Below, in pieces: positions 16,999 to 26,527 of a stretch of 49,876 bases of DNA. The translations under genes and the position numbers were made by a program. The stretch lies in assembly GCA_013349285.1 (NCBI GenBank), contig DUZU01000023.1, positions 1 through 49,876 on the forward strand. The letters are read 5' to 3'. How positions within the stretch are numbered: the first letter of the stretch is position 1; each line of letters opens with the position of its first letter. This stretch comes from Deltaproteobacteria bacterium (GTDB lineage Bacteria > Desulfobacterota > Desulfobulbia > Desulfobulbales > Desulfurivibrionaceae). The notes beneath the pieces are model-generated. The model made no database searches. It saw only the letters and a list, made by a program, of their open reading frames with translations, and had not been told where the DNA came from.

Positions 16999-19731
16999 AT
17001 GTCCCATAGATTATTCCCCAAAAGACTCGGCACCCAGATCGCATTGATCATCTCATTGCTGCTCTGCCTGCTGATCACCATTTACACCTGGCACTCCACC
17101 ATAATCAACAAGAACCGGATCAACCTGGCCATCAACAGGCAAGCCGAGATCATGGCCAACAGCATCGCCAGCCTGACCATCGGCTACATGCTGACCGACG
17201 ACTTTGCCGCCATCGAAAGCCTGTTGTTGCGAAACGCCAAAGCCCCGGACGTAATTTCCATCACCATCACCGATCACCAAGGGGAGGTGATCAGCCAAGT
17301 CGTGCAGAAGGAGGACTCCACGGTCAGGGCAGTCTTCACCGCGGAAAAACTTACTCCCCCCATCTCCAGTAAACCGGTTAGCGAACAACTCACCGATAAG
17401 GTTTCCATATGGCATCCGTTATTCGATACCTCGTTGCTGGGCTGGGTTAAGGTCCAATACAGCCTCCAGGCGGGAGAGCAGATACAAAACCAACTATTGC
17501 TGAATGCCTTGATCGCGGGGCTTATCTTAATGACCTCCAGCACCCTGCTCATCCTGCTGTTCATGAAGCCCTACATGACCTATTTATCTAAAATAACCGA
17601 ATTCTCCGGCAAACTGACCAACAACACCGGAGAACAACTTGCCCTTAAAGACCCGCCCCTGGAAATTGCAAAGCTGACCAAGGCCTTAAACAAAACCTCC
17701 CTCATCCTCCAAGCCCAGAACCAAAGCCTGATCGCCAGTGAAACCAGGACAAGAACCATCATAACCTCCTCGGTCAGCGCCATTATCCTGATCAACGAAG
17801 ACAAAATTATCGAACTTTTCAATCCGGCCGCGGAAAAAATTTTCAATTATCACGAAGATGAGGTTCTCGGCCAACCGGTCACCATCCTGATGCCGGAACC
17901 GTACAAAAGCAAACACGACCAGTTCGTGAACAACTACATCAGAACCGGAACCAAAAAAATTATCGGCATCGGCCGCGAGGTGGTGGGCAAACGTAAGGAC
18001 GGCTCGCTGTTCCCCATGGATCTGGCGGTGAGTGAAATGTTTGTGGAAACGGGCAGGATGTTTGTCGGCCTGATCACCGACATCACCCAACGAAAACAAA
18101 ATGAAATGAATCTGAAAACAGCACAATCACAGCTGGAAGAGAAAAACAAGATCCTTGCCGAAACAGCGGAACAGGCAAAGGCGGCAAGCCGGGCCAAGAG
18201 CGACTTTCTGGCCAGTATGAGCCACGAGATCCGCACCCCGATGAACGCCATTATCGGCATGGCCGAACTGCTTGGCGAAAGCGAGCTCACCGATGAGCAA
18301 AGCCAATATGTAAACACCTTCAAGAATGCCGGCGAAAACCTCTTGAGCATCATCAACGACATCCTTGACATCTCTAAAATAGAATCAGGTAACTTTGCCC
18401 TTGAAAACATCTGTTTCGACCTGCAAGAGGTCATAGAAAGAGTTGGCGAGGTCATGGCCATGCGCGCCCACCAAAAAAAGCTGGAACTGATCAACAACAT
18501 CGACCCCGAGGTCCCCATCGCCCTGGTCGGCGACCCGACCCGCCTGCGGCAGGTGATCGTCAACCTGATCGGCAACGCCATTAAATTTACCCAACACGGC
18601 GAGATCCTGCTCTCGGTCAAATGCCGGTCAATAACCGAAACGCAAGCCGAGCTGCTCTTTTCGGTAACCGACACCGGAATCGGCATCCCCCGCGAGCAAC
18701 AAAAACTTATCTTTGAAAAATTCAGCCAGGCTGATACCTCGACCACCAGAAAATACGGCGGCACCGGGCTGGGACTCTCCATTTCCCAACAGATTGTCGA
18801 GATGATGCAGGGCAGGCTTCAGGTTAAAAGCAAGCCGGGGGCAGGAAGCACCTTCTCCTTCACCGCCCGCTTCGGGATCAGCGACATCTGCAAGGAAAGC
18901 GTGAAAACAACGGATATCGACCTCGACAATCACCGAATCATGGTGGTTGACGACAATGCCACCAACCGGATGATCCTCAATAAAACCCTCTCCACCTGGA
19001 ACGCGGAAGTAATTGAGGCGGAAAACGCCGAACAAGGGCTGATCAAGCTTGCCGCGGCAAACCAGGCAGGCCGGCCGGTCAGCCTGATGCTGCTCGACTT
19101 CAACATGCCGGGCATGAACGGCCTGGACATGGCGGAGACGATAAAACAACAGGCAAAGACTTTACCCATTATCATTCTCAGCTCCTCCGATGCCAGGATC
19201 GACAACATCACAAGAATCAAAGAACTCAAGCTGTTCGGCTACACCACCAAACCGGTAAAGCTTTCGGCTTTAAAATCGATGATTATGACGGCCCTGCAAA
19301 TGAAATCCTCAGAAAAAACAGCGACAAAGGACAAAGTTTCAGCCGCTCCGCAAATGCGACCACTAACCATCCTCATCGCCGAGGACAATGTTGACAACCG
19401 CAATCTTCTTACCGCTTATTTCAAAAATACCCCGCACGCCCTTGAGTTTGCGGAAAACGGCAAAATCGCGGTGGACATATTCAAAAACAAACGGTATGAC
19501 CTGGTACTGATGGACATAGAAATGCCGGAAATGGACGGCTATACGGCAACGAGAACCATCCGCCGCTGGGAACGGGAAACACAGGCAAAAAAAACACCCA
19601 TCATCGCCCTGACCGCCCATGCCCTAAAAGAGCACGAGCTTGCCAGCGCCGAGGCGGGATGCGATGGCCACATGGCCAAACCCATTAAAAAAGCTGCGCT
19701 GCTGGATATGATACAAAAAATTACAGAATAG
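16999..19731 (+). CDS. Membrane hybrid histidine kinase with two receiver domains
   Basis: 910 residues. TM1 ~13-33, periplasmic domain ~34-170, TM2 ~172-195, a HAMP-like linker, PAS ~250-370 ('[21 protein letters not shown]'), HisKA with phospho-acceptor His409 ([13 protein letters not shown]), HATPase with N box 'LIGNAIKFT' and G boxes 'DTGIGIP' and '[10 protein letters not shown]', then REC1 with Asp700 ([11 protein letters not shown]) and REC2 with Asp839 ([11 protein letters not shown]). There is no HPt domain, so the phosphorelay must continue through another protein. Its pairing with the PhnD-like gene suggests a periplasmic ligand. No separate response regulator lies downstream. Confidence 0.95.
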   Translation: MSHRLFPKRLGTQIALIISLLLCLLITIYTWHSTIINKNRINLAINRQAEIMANSIASLTIGYMLTDDFAAIESLLLRNAKAPDVISITITDHQGEVISQVVQKEDSTVRAVFTAEKLTPPISSKPVSEQLTDKVSIWHPLFDTSLLGWVKVQYSLQAGEQIQNQLLLNALIAGLILMTSSTLLILLFMKPYMTYLSKITEFSGKLTNNTGEQLALKDPPLEIAKLTKALNKTSLILQAQNQSLIASETRTRTIITSSVSAIILINEDKIIELFNPAAEKIFNYHEDEVLGQPVTILMPEPYKSKHDQFVNNYIRTGTKKIIGIGREVVGKRKDGSLFPMDLAVSEMFVETGRMFVGLITDITQRKQNEMNLKTAQSQLEEKNKILAETAEQAKAASRAKSDFLASMSHEIRTPMNAIIGMAELLGESELTDEQSQYVNTFKNAGENLLSIINDILDISKIESGNFALENICFDLQEVIERVGEVMAMRAHQKKLELINNIDPEVPIALVGDPTRLRQVIVNLIGNAIKFTQHGEILLSVKCRSITETQAELLFSVTDTGIGIPREQQKLIFEKFSQADTSTTRKYGGTGLGLSISQQIVEMMQGRLQVKSKPGAGSTFSFTARFGISDICKESVKTTDIDLDNHRIMVVDDNATNRMILNKTLSTWNAEVIEAENAEQGLIKLAAANQAGRPVSLMLLDFNMPGMNGLDMAETIKQQAKTLPIIILSSSDARIDNITRIKELKLFGYTTKPVKLSALKSMIMTALQMKSSEKTATKDKVSAAPQMRPLTILIAEDNVDNRNLLTAYFKNTPHALEFAENGKIAVDIFKNKRYDLVLMDIEMPEMDGYTATRTIRRWERETQAKKTPIIALTAHALKEHELASAEAGCDGHMAKPIKKAALLDMIQKITE

Positions 19732-19794
19732 CTTTAGCTCAGGCCTAAACCGCAATCTTTGCCCAACCCTGTCAACCAATATCGGCCCGAAAAA

Positions 19795-20307
19795 ATGATA
19801 GAAAAAATCCGCCTAAGCAAAGATGACATTACCACCATCAAAGTTGACGCCATTGTCAATGCCGCCAACAACTCTCTGCTGGGCGGCGGCGGGGTGGACG
19901 GCGCCATTCATCGGGTGGCCGGGCCGCAGCTGCTGGCCGAATGCCGAACCTTGGGCGGCTGCCGAACCGGGGAGGCCAAAATAACCAGGGGCTACAACCT
20001 GCCGGCCGGCTATGTAATCCACACCGTCGGCCCCATCTGGCGCGGCGGCGCCGAGAACGAACCGGAACTGCTGGCCGCATGTTACCGCAGCTGTTTTAAC
20101 CTGTTAAGGGAATACAAGTTGACCACCGTGGCCTTTCCGGCCATCAGTACGGGAGTATACGGTTATCCGAAAGAAGATGCGGCGGAAATCGCCATAGAAG
20201 AAACAATGAAAGCCCTGGCCATAAATCAGGCGATCAAAACCGTCTTCTTTGTCTGCTTTAACCGCGAGACGGAAGCGGCCTACCACCGGGCAATTGTAAA
20301 AGTTTAA
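19795..20307 (+). CDS. Macrodomain protein (ADP-ribose / O-acetyl-ADP-ribose hydrolase family)
   Basis: 170 residues. Family motifs: '[27 protein letters not shown]' binds ADP-ribose; '[24 protein letters not shown]' and '[22 protein letters not shown]' complete the site. YmdB-type enzymes remove acetyl or ADP-ribose groups. ATG 19795 is chosen over an upstream TTG (19759) by homology, although neither has a good ribosome site. The stop overlaps the stop of the convergent S4 gene by four bases. Confidence 0.93.
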   Translation: MIEKIRLSKDDITTIKVDAIVNAANNSLLGGGGVDGAIHRVAGPQLLAECRTLGGCRTGEAKITRGYNLPAGYVIHTVGPIWRGGAENEPELLAACYRSCFNLLREYKLTTVAFPAISTGVYGYPKEDAAEIAIEETMKALAINQAIKTVFFVCFNRETEAAYHRAIVKV

Positions 20308-20525
20308 CCGTCCACCGCGGCAACGACCATGGCCGCCCCGCCGCCCAGTTCGACCAGATCGCCGGGCTTCAGCTGCCGCCCGCGGCGAACATCCACTTCG
20401 CCGTTCACCTTGACCTCGCCTTGCTGAATCCTAATCTTGGCCTCGCCGCCGGTATCCACCAGACAGGCCAGCTTCAAAAACTGACCTAAACGAATTGTCT
20501 CGTCCCTGATCACGACCTTTTCCAT
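20304..20525 (-). CDS. Small S4 RNA-binding domain protein (YbcJ-like)
   Basis: 73 residues, almost entirely one S4 fold: '[52 protein letters not shown]'. YbcJ/RlbA-type proteins bind structured RNA, possibly ribosomal. It is a single gene converging on the macrodomain gene. Confidence 0.9.
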   Translation of the reverse strand: MEKVVIRDETIRLGQFLKLACLVDTGGEAKIRIQQGEVKVNGEVDVRRGRQLKPGDLVELGGGAAMVVAAVDG

Positions 20526-20715
20526 AGCACCCCTTTACCCAAATATCATCTCGCCCCAAAATAGGGCGCCAGTCAAACAAAACAACCTTCCGCTTAAGGT
20601 GAAGGGATTGTCGTTCCCTGTTACCCTGCCCATAATCGCCGCGGTAAAATGCCACCTTATTTATGGCGGCTCCTTGTGGAACTATCGCTAACACCGACGG
20701 AGTTAGCCGGAACAA

Positions 20716-20749
20716 TAAAAAAACCGCCATACGCTGATCCGTACGGCGG
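20716..20749 (-). terminator. Rho-independent terminator of the M23-bactofilin operon
   Basis: The minus strand reads CCGCCGTACG-gatcag-CGTATGGCGG (10-bp stem with one G-T pair) followed by seven T. It begins 30 bp after the bactofilin stop. Confidence 0.92.
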
Positions 20750-20778
20750 CAATAATCATTTAAACAAAGCAAACCAGA

Positions 20779-21297
20779 CTATTTTTGCACTACCTTTTTG
20801 TTGGCAGTCTGAACCTGCTTGCTCTTATTCGAGGAAACCTCTTTCATCCGTGATTCCCATTCATCCTCGGGAATAGCGGTGCCGGGAACCAAACGAAGCT
20901 CCTGGGTCCGGGACTTGATCTCACCGTTCATAACCGCGCCTGATTCAACGGAGAGATCCATGGTCTCAACCTTACCTTCGATGATACCACCCTTGATCAC
21001 GTAAAGGTTTTTCACGTTGAGATTACCCTCAACCCGCCCGGAACAGACAAAGGTACTCACGTCCACGTCACCGACGATGATCCCGGTCTCGCCCAAGATA
21101 AGATATTCGCCCCGGATATTGCCTTCGGCCTTGCCGTCAAGCCTCAATTTACCCTTAAACGTCACATCGCCAACCAACTGCATATCAACGCCGATAATAC
21201 TGGTTATGTTCTCTCGCTCGCCACTCTCATCAGAACCCAAACTAAAAAAACCCATAAAGTCACCTACCGCAGAAGTTATGAAAGCCCAAGCTTTCAT
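20779..21297 (-). CDS. Bactofilin (polymer-forming cytoskeletal protein)
   Basis: 172 residues from ATG 21297; ATG 21255 (MGFFSLGSDESGE) after AGGTGA is equally likely. The bactofilin beta-helix covers ~35-135 with the repeating 'GKLRLDGKAEGNIRG', 'GDVDVSTFVCSGRVEGNL', 'GGIIEGKV' pattern, ending in 'GAVMNGEI'. A charged, disordered tail (residues ~145-172, KSKQVQTANKK) follows. Bactofilins polymerise without nucleotide and scaffold cell-wall enzymes. It lies 24 bp after an M23 endopeptidase gene, the usual pairing for cell-shape control. Confidence 0.92.
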   Translation of the reverse strand: MKAWAFITSAVGDFMGFFSLGSDESGERENITSIIGVDMQLVGDVTFKGKLRLDGKAEGNIRGEYLILGETGIIVGDVDVSTFVCSGRVEGNLNVKNLYVIKGGIIEGKVETMDLSVESGAVMNGEIKSRTQELRLVPGTAIPEDEWESRMKEVSSNKSKQVQTANKKVVQK

Positions 21298-21321
21298 CTG
21301 TCCTTTTTCCCCAAGCCCTGG

Positions 21322-22194
21322 TTAGTTACTGCCCATTGCCAAAGGAACGGAACTCCCAACCCGCATAAATTTAACCGGATCAATGAGCTTATCCCGATAC
21401 TTGATCTCATAATGGAGGTGGGAACCGGTACTCCGGCCGGAAGTGCCGACAAGACCAATCACCTGCCCCCGCGCGACTTTTTCGCCGTTTTTAACCAGAC
21501 TTTGCTTCATGTGAAGATAACGGGTCTGAAAACTGTTGCCGTGGTCGATCTCCAAGAAATTACCGAAACCACGGGTATGGCCCCGAGCCACCACAACTCC
21601 GGCTGCCGGAGCCTTAATCTCGGTGCCGATTTTGTTTTTGACATCAACGCCGCCATGAAAAGCGGGCTTTTGATTAAAAGGATCAATGCGCCGGCCGAAC
21701 CGGGAGGTAATAACGCCGGGCACCGGCACCCCGAGAGGTACGGAATGAATGGTATCTAGATATTGATCAACCAACAGGGTAAGACTTTCGTACGAGCCTT
21801 CCGGCAGTTTGGCAAAAGGACCACCGGAACTGTCGGCACTCTCGGCAAAATTCAGGTCAACGCCCACGTTGTTGAGAATAGACTTGATGACATCGCTTCT
21901 TTCCCGCAATTCGGTCAATGCGGTATCCAGCTGACTTTTCTGTTCTTTTTCCTGCTTGGCCACCCGCTCCTGAATATTTTGATTCAAGGCTATGGTCGAG
22001 CGCAAGTCTTCTTTCAGCACAGCGACTTGATGGCGCAACGAAACATTTTCACAAGAAAAATACCAGCCGACAAAACTGCCCAACACCATCAGCACAAAAG
22101 AAACCGCGACCAGCTGCAACTTATCTTTGGAAAAGATAAACGAGCGAGTCACGCCCCTCTCACTGGTGACCATAAAATGAAGCTTATTATCCAT
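21322..22194 (-). CDS. Membrane-anchored M23 (LytM) peptidase
   Basis: 290 residues. A short cytoplasmic N-terminus, one membrane helix (~28-48), a coiled coil (~50-105, 'LRHQVAVLKEDLRSTIALNQ'), and the M23 domain (~155-285) with zinc ligands in 'AFHGGVDVKN' and 'GSHLHYEIKY', plus 'RGFGNFLEIDHGNSFQTRYLH'. It is expected to cut peptidoglycan cross-links or to act with a bactofilin in shape control, as in the H. pylori CcmA/Csd1 system. The metal-binding H-x3-D and H-x-H motifs are intact, so it is probably active. Confidence 0.93.
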   Translation of the reverse strand: MDNKLHFMVTSERGVTRSFIFSKDKLQLVAVSFVLMVLGSFVGWYFSCENVSLRHQVAVLKEDLRSTIALNQNIQERVAKQEKEQKSQLDTALTELRERSDVIKSILNNVGVDLNFAESADSSGGPFAKLPEGSYESLTLLVDQYLDTIHSVPLGVPVPGVITSRFGRRIDPFNQKPAFHGGVDVKNKIGTEIKAPAAGVVVARGHTRGFGNFLEIDHGNSFQTRYLHMKQSLVKNGEKVARGQVIGLVGTSGRSTGSHLHYEIKYRDKLIDPVKFMRVGSSVPLAMGSN

Positions 22195-22408
22195 AACTGT
22201 TTCCCCTCATTTCACCTGCGCAAAAAAAGATAATGTTCTGCCCAATAAGCTTAACGCAAATCGAACTTTGGCATAATACACGTTATCTTTTTAAATATAC
22301 TAACAATAATATGAGGTCCGAACCATATATTTTTTACCTGACGCCGGTGCAGCCCTTGGTATTAGCGGAATCATCTTTATTAAAATAAAATTTATCCATT
22401 ATCTTTTT

Positions 22409-22437
22409 TTGACAAACATCACAGGCATAATTAATAT
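22409..22437 (+). promoter_or_regulatory. Sigma-70-type promoter of the Smr gene
   Basis: TTGACA at 22409-22414, 17 bases, then TAATAT at 22432-22437, 46 bp before the ATG. The -35 is perfect and the -10 matches 4 of 6. Confidence 0.65.
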
Positions 22438-22482
22438 CGTCTGCAGACAACATCTATTCCGGCACCCCAACATGGACTCACC

Positions 22483-23022
22483 ATGAAAAAAAACAAACCC
22501 TTACCAGCGCCCCCGACCAAGGGGTCTTCACTTTTAAAAAAGAAAAGCAAAGAGAAAAAGATCAGACAACTCTCCCTCGCCGATGACCTGGGAATTATTT
22601 TTTCACCGGAAAAAGAAAAGCGTTCGACCAAAAACTTCGCCACTATCTTTGCCAAAACAATCCAGACCGAGTCGCTGCTGAAAGCCATCCAGGAAAAAAA
22701 CGCGGCAGCCGGCCCCAAGCCGCCGGCCATTGCCTCACTTAAAAAATGGCCCTCGCCCCAAGACGAACTTGACCTGCACGGCCATACCGCCGCCGAGGCC
22801 GAAGCCAAGACGGATTTCTTTATCTCCCGCGCCAAAAACAGCCGGCTCAAAACGATCAGAATCATCACGGGCAAAGGTCTTCACTCCCCGCAGGGACCGG
22901 TTTTACAAGGAGTGGTGGAGGCTAAGCTCTTGGAGTTCCGGGCACAGAAAAAAATAATCGCTTACCGCTGGGAAAATAACGCCAAACAGAAAAGCGGCGC
23001 CTTGATCGTCTACCTGGCCTAA
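22483..23022 (+). CDS. Smr-domain protein
   Basis: 179 residues. A lysine-rich N-terminus (~1-90, low complexity) is followed by an Smr domain (~93-178) with 'DELDLHGHTAAEAEAKTDFFI' and 'RIITGKGLHSPQGPVLQGVV', the DLHG and GKGxHS hallmarks. Stand-alone Smr proteins are DNA or RNA endonucleases or nicking enzymes; some rescue collided ribosomes. Which activity applies here cannot be told. A short conserved gene follows 28 bp later. Confidence 0.9.
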   Translation: MKKNKPLPAPPTKGSSLLKKKSKEKKIRQLSLADDLGIIFSPEKEKRSTKNFATIFAKTIQTESLLKAIQEKNAAAGPKPPAIASLKKWPSPQDELDLHGHTAAEAEAKTDFFISRAKNSRLKTIRIITGKGLHSPQGPVLQGVVEAKLLEFRAQKKIIAYRWENNAKQKSGALIVYLA

Positions 23023-23050
23023 CACAGACAAATTAACACAGGAGCACCCC

Positions 23051-23269
23051 ATGCCCAAAGACAAGGTTACGGTTTTCACCCCTGTCCCACTGACGATAAA
23101 CCAGAAGATAAGAATCGAGGGCACGCCCCGCGGCGGCGATTGGCTGGTGATCGGGCTCAGCGAAAGCAAGGTAAGACTAAAATGTCCGGTTTCGGGCCGG
23201 GAGGTCGAATGGGCAAGGTTCTGCTATCAAACCGAAGAATGCCTCCAGGAGTGGCCCAAGCAAGAGTGA
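23051..23269 (+). CDS. Small protein of unknown function
   Basis: 72 residues, no membrane segment or signal. It has a short beta-rich sequence with 'EGTPRGGDWLVIGLSESKVRLKCPVSG', three cysteines (Cys45, 58 and 64) and a C-terminal 'RFCYQTEECLQEW'. A good ribosome site (AGGAGCACCCC) supports expression. I do not recognise the family. It likely shares a transcript with the Smr gene. Confidence 0.7.
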   Translation: MPKDKVTVFTPVPLTINQKIRIEGTPRGGDWLVIGLSESKVRLKCPVSGREVEWARFCYQTEECLQEWPKQE

Positions 23270-23310
23270 CCACCCGCCATTTATCTCCAAAAAATGCCGG
23301 CCGCCCCCCC

Positions 23311-23338
23311 TTGACTTGATCCTGGCCAAACTTATATT
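23311..23338 (+). promoter_or_regulatory. Sigma-70-type promoter of htpX
   Basis: TTGACT, 16 bases, TATATT; 50 bp before the htpX ATG. Both hexamers match 5 of 6. Confidence 0.6.
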
Positions 23339-23388
23339 TAACAACCAGGAAAAAACCGGTTACCGATCAAGCAAAAAGAGAGTTCACC

Positions 23389-24249
23389 ATGACCAATATA
23401 GCAAAAACCTTTATTCTGATGGCGGCAATGACCGCCCTTTTCATGGTTGCCGGCCAGGCCCTCGGCGGCAAAGGCGGCATGAGCTTCGCCCTGCTCATGG
23501 CCCTGGCCATGAATTTCTTCGCCTACTGGTTCAGCGATAAAATGGCCCTGGCCATGAGCGGCGCCCAGGAGGTGACCCCCAGCGAGGCGCCGGAACTGCA
23601 CCGCATGGTTGCCGGCCTGGCCCTGCGGGCAGGGTTGCCCAAGCCGAGGGTCTACCTGATCCCCGGTGACACCCCCAACGCCTTTGCCACCGGCCGCAAC
23701 CCCGAGCATTCGGCGGTCGCCGTCACCAAGGGCCTGATGAACCTGTTAACCAATGAGGAAATCGAGGGGGTGCTGGCCCATGAACTCGGTCACATCATGA
23801 ACCGCGACATCCTGATCAGCTCCATTGCCGCGGTCATGGCCGGCGCCATCAGTTACCTGGCCTCCATGGCGCAGTGGGCCATGATCTTCGGCATGGGCCG
23901 AAGCAATGACGAGGAAGGCGAAGGTGGCGGCGGCCTGATCGGCGGGATAATCATGATGATCGTCGCCCCCCTGGCGGCAACCCTGATCCAGATGGCCATC
24001 TCCCGCAGCCGCGAGTATCTGGCCGATGCCACCGGCGCCCGGATCTGCGGGCGGCCCGGCTCCTTGGCCGACGCTCTGCAAAAGCTGGAAAATTACAACC
24101 AGCGCCTGCCCATGGCGGTGAATCCGGCCACGGCCCAGATGTATATCGTCAACCCCCTGGCCGCGGGCACCATTGCCAACCTGTTCAGCACCCATCCGCC
24201 GATCCGGGAAAGGATCCGGCGACTTACCCAGACCGGGCAGCCCAAATGA
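23389..24249 (+). CDS. htpX: Membrane zinc protease HtpX
   Basis: 286 residues, M48 family. Two N-terminal helices (~7-25, 27-45), zinc motif HELGH with His131, Glu132 and His135, another hydrophobic pair (~140-200) with a Gly-rich loop, and the third ligand region '[17 protein letters not shown]'. It degrades damaged inner-membrane proteins together with FtsH. The active site faces the cytoplasm. ATG 23389 follows AGAGAGTTCACC. Its stop overlaps the HAD gene start (ATGA). Confidence 0.95.
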   Translation: MTNIAKTFILMAAMTALFMVAGQALGGKGGMSFALLMALAMNFFAYWFSDKMALAMSGAQEVTPSEAPELHRMVAGLALRAGLPKPRVYLIPGDTPNAFATGRNPEHSAVAVTKGLMNLLTNEEIEGVLAHELGHIMNRDILISSIAAVMAGAISYLASMAQWAMIFGMGRSNDEEGEGGGGLIGGIIMMIVAPLAATLIQMAISRSREYLADATGARICGRPGSLADALQKLENYNQRLPMAVNPATAQMYIVNPLAAGTIANLFSTHPPIRERIRRLTQTGQPK

Positions 24250-24872
24250 GCAAACCGCAAATCACCACCGTGTTATTTGATTACGGCGGCGTCCTGGCGG
24301 AAGAAGGCTATCAGCAGGGGCTGTTCGCCATTGCCCGGGACAACGGCCTTGAGCCTGAATCATTTTTTAACACCACCACCGAGATCATCTACAACTGCGG
24401 TTTTGTCACCGGCAAATCCGACGAGGGGCAATTCTGGCGGCTTGTCCGCGAAAAGACCGGGATCAGCGGCGATGACGCCACCCTGACCGCAGAAATCCTC
24501 AGCCGTTTCCAGCTGCGCCCGCAAATGATCGATACGGTAAAAAAGCTTCGCGCCCTTAAAATCAACACCATCATTCTCAGCGACCAGACCGACTGGCTCG
24601 ACCGCCTTGAGCAACGAGACCGCTTTTTTCATAATTTCGACAAGGTCTTCAACAGCTATCACCTGGGAAAAACCAAACGCGACCCGACCCTGTTCACCGA
24701 CACCCTGCAGACCTTGAGCATAACCGCCGACCAAGCCCTTTTTGTCGATGACAATTCCGGCCATATCGACCGGGCCGACGCCCTTGGCCTCAATACCCAT
24801 CTCTTTTGCGAGGTGGATTCGTTCTTAACCGCGCTTGCCGATCATTTACCGGCCGGCGGCCGCCGGTTTTAG
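24246..24872 (+). CDS. HAD-superfamily hydrolase (YihX-like)
   Basis: 208 residues. The nucleophile motif '[13 protein letters not shown]' contains Asp12. The cap domain lies at ~20-85, motif II is '[10 protein letters not shown]' (Ser/Asp), Lys is in '[13 protein letters not shown]', and motif III is '[19 protein letters not shown]'. This is a subfamily I HAD phosphatase like YihX. The substrate is probably a small phospho-compound. The 4-base overlap with htpX indicates translational coupling. Confidence 0.9.
   Translation: MSKPQITTVLFDYGGVLAEEGYQQGLFAIARDNGLEPESFFNTTTEIIYNCGFVTGKSDEGQFWRLVREKTGISGDDATLTAEILSRFQLRPQMIDTVKKLRALKINTIILSDQTDWLDRLEQRDRFFHNFDKVFNSYHLGKTKRDPTLFTDTLQTLSITADQALFVDDNSGHIDRADALGLNTHLFCEVDSFLTALADHLPAGGRRF
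24848..24870 (+). terminator. Possible terminator overlapping the HAD gene end
   Basis: ACCGGC-N8-GCCGGT followed by TTT. The stem lies within the last codons and the T-run runs up to the stop codon. The short stem makes this a moderate call. Confidence 0.4.
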
Positions 24873-24951
24873 ACTTTACCAACCAGCTGATATTGTGAGA
24901 AAGTTAGAAAAGGACTTTTTTAAAAACATATGAAAAAGGAGCGGCCACCCC

Positions 24952-25335
24952 TTGATCGACCACAAAAAACTAGCCGTCATCCATATCGTAAAAAAAGAGT
25001 TGGGACTGAGCGACAGCCAATATCGCGACACCCTTGAAAAAATAACCGGGGTCCGCTCGGCCAAGGATCTTGACGACCAATCCTTCCACAAACTGATGCG
25101 CTATTTCACGCGCAGCAAACATTACCGCCAAAACAAAAACAGCATCACCTTCCGCCAGAAAATGTATCTCAAACATCTCCAGAATGATCTGGCCTGGGAT
25201 GACTCCCATTTCACAAATTTTCTGCACAAATATTATAAAACAGACAAAATCGACTCCCTGACAAAACCGGAAGCGGGCAAGGTAATCGAATCGCTCAAGC
25301 ATATCCTTGCCCATAAAAAAATTGATTCCCACTAA
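24952..25335 (+). CDS. Phage Mu gp16 / GemA-like protein (DUF1018)
   Basis: 127 residues. The halves match the DUF1018 layout: 'KLAVIHIVKKELGLSDSQYRDTLEKITGVRSAKDL' and 'TFRQKMYLKHLQNDLAWDDSHFTNFLHKYYKTDKIDSL...AGKVIESLKHI'. In Mu-like phages GemA is a regulatory protein of unclear mechanism. Here it stands alone with no other phage gene, integrase or tail gene near. It starts at TTG 24952 with AAGGAG about 10 bases before; no in-frame ATG fits. The composition is AT-richer than the flanks, which suggests transfer. Confidence 0.75.
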   Translation: MIDHKKLAVIHIVKKELGLSDSQYRDTLEKITGVRSAKDLDDQSFHKLMRYFTRSKHYRQNKNSITFRQKMYLKHLQNDLAWDDSHFTNFLHKYYKTDKIDSLTKPEAGKVIESLKHILAHKKIDSH

Positions 25336-25434
25336 TCTTCAACCTAGTTAAAAAAATGGCTGGGACTATGGGGCCGGCATGGGACTGCTTTGGAAGGTGC
25401 GAATTTATAGGCAAAAAGTTGAAAATAGGCCGAT

Positions 25435-25459
25435 AAAAAAAAGGGGCAAGGCCGGCCCC
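25435..25459 (-). terminator. Strong minus-strand terminator with no matching gene
   Basis: Read on the minus strand: GGGGC-cggcctt-GCCCC then eight T. No minus-strand gene ends within 600 bp upstream, so it may end an unannotated small or antisense RNA from 25.46-26.0 kb, or shield the region from read-through. Confidence 0.6.
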
Positions 25460-25571
25460 GCGCGGGAGATTGACAACCGGGCAAAAGATCTTATTTGTTT
25501 ATAAAAACAGCAAGGTAGCTTCGGATTATATTTCGGCCGCCGGCCAAATAATTTTTTAAGGAAAGCAAACA

Positions 25572-25922
25572 ATGACCTCATTCAAAGACCACTGGGATCT
25601 GGAAATGGCCCTGCAAGTCATGCAACACCAGACCGTGGATAGTAAAACCTGGGCTGACGCGGTAAAATGGCTGCTTCTTTACGGGCCGCCGGCAATAAAG
25701 GAGATGATCAGCCAGGCCTCCAGCATGGCCACTGAAAATTTTTTCCCGGAGCTAACCCCCATCGGCTACAACGATGAAGGAGAACCGCTCTACGACATTC
25801 AGGCCCTGGCGAAATCCTTAGGGATAAGCGAAGAAGAAGCCATGGAAAAAATAGCGGAACTGGAAAAAAAATATGGGATCAAGAATATTTTTGGCGAAGG
25901 GCAAGCCCACAAAATCCACTAA
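25572..25922 (+). CDS. Unrecognised 116-aa protein
   Basis: 116 residues, acidic and helical, no signal or membrane segment. It ends with a small helix-turn-helix-like segment 'DIQALAKSLGISEEEAMEKIAELEKKYGI', reminiscent of DNA- or adaptor-binding domains. The ribosome site AAGGAAAGCAAACA is good. It is flanked by unexplained terminator and REP elements. I cannot assign a function. Confidence 0.65.
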   Translation: MTSFKDHWDLEMALQVMQHQTVDSKTWADAVKWLLLYGPPAIKEMISQASSMATENFFPELTPIGYNDEGEPLYDIQALAKSLGISEEEAMEKIAELEKKYGIKNIFGEGQAHKIH

Positions 25923-25937
25923 AAAATTGCTTAATCA

Positions 25938-25949
25938 GCAAGCTTGCTT
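25938..25949. repeat. Short perfect palindrome
   Basis: AGCAAGCTTGCT, 16 bases after the stop of the 116-aa gene. It has no loop, so is more likely an operator-like or chance palindrome than a terminator. Confidence 0.25.
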
Positions 25950-25965
25950 GGGAGTGTTTTTAAAA

Positions 25966-26000
25966 GGAAGGGAATTTATTCGCGAAAAAGTACTTGAGGG
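25966..26000. repeat. REP-like element, solo half (copy C)
   Basis: GGAAGGGAATTTATTCGCG then AAAAAGTACTTGAGG matches the reverse complement of the right half of copy A, including the CCTCAAGTA spacer, with the GTGGGAGC head degraded. Confidence 0.65.
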
Positions 26001-26062
26001 CCCTGCTGTTGTCGGCTCCCCCGGCCCGATTTGACATCGGTGGGAATCAAAAAAAAATAACC

Positions 26063-26527
26063 TTAAAAGACAATACCACCCCGGCGACGGTCCTTGGTAA
26101 AGAGACGATCAACAGAGAGCAACCCACCGCCGCGAATTAACAGAGCCAGACAAATCCCGATAACCAGCAGGTGATACTCATAGCCCTCGCCTTGCAACTT
26201 TCCGGACCAATTCATAAAAAACCCGTGCTGGAGATGATTGGCGAACATACAGGCAGAGATGACACCCCCTATCGCCAGAGCCCAGAACCTGGTAAGAAAA
26301 CCAATGACCAGAAAACCGGCCCCACCAACCTCTACCGCCATCAGCAAAATTGTGGCCCAGGCCGGAATACCCATCGCGGCAAACGATTCGATTGTGGCAA
26401 GATAGCCGGACCCGCCGAACCACCCGAAAACCTTTTGCGCGCCATGGGGAAAAATCACGCACCCCAGAGCCAGCCGGATAAAAAATTGGGCAGGACTGCT
26501 ATCAGTTCTTACCAATGCGCTCAGCAT
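26063..26527 (-). CDS. DoxX-family membrane protein
   Basis: 154 residues with four helices. 'FFIRLALGCVIFPHGAQKVFGWFGGSG' and 'VEVGGAGFLVIGFLTRFWALAI' are typical of DoxX/DoxD-type proteins. Family members take part in thiosulfate or quinone-linked oxidation, or redox stress complexes; the role here is open. ATG 26527 (MLSALVR) is preferred to a GTG six bases upstream because AGGAG sits at the right spacing. Confidence 0.88.
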   Translation of the reverse strand: MLSALVRTDSSPAQFFIRLALGCVIFPHGAQKVFGWFGGSGYLATIESFAAMGIPAWATILLMAVEVGGAGFLVIGFLTRFWALAIGGVISACMFANHLQHGFFMNWSGKLQGEGYEYHLLVIGICLALLIRGGGLLSVDRLFTKDRRRGGIVF

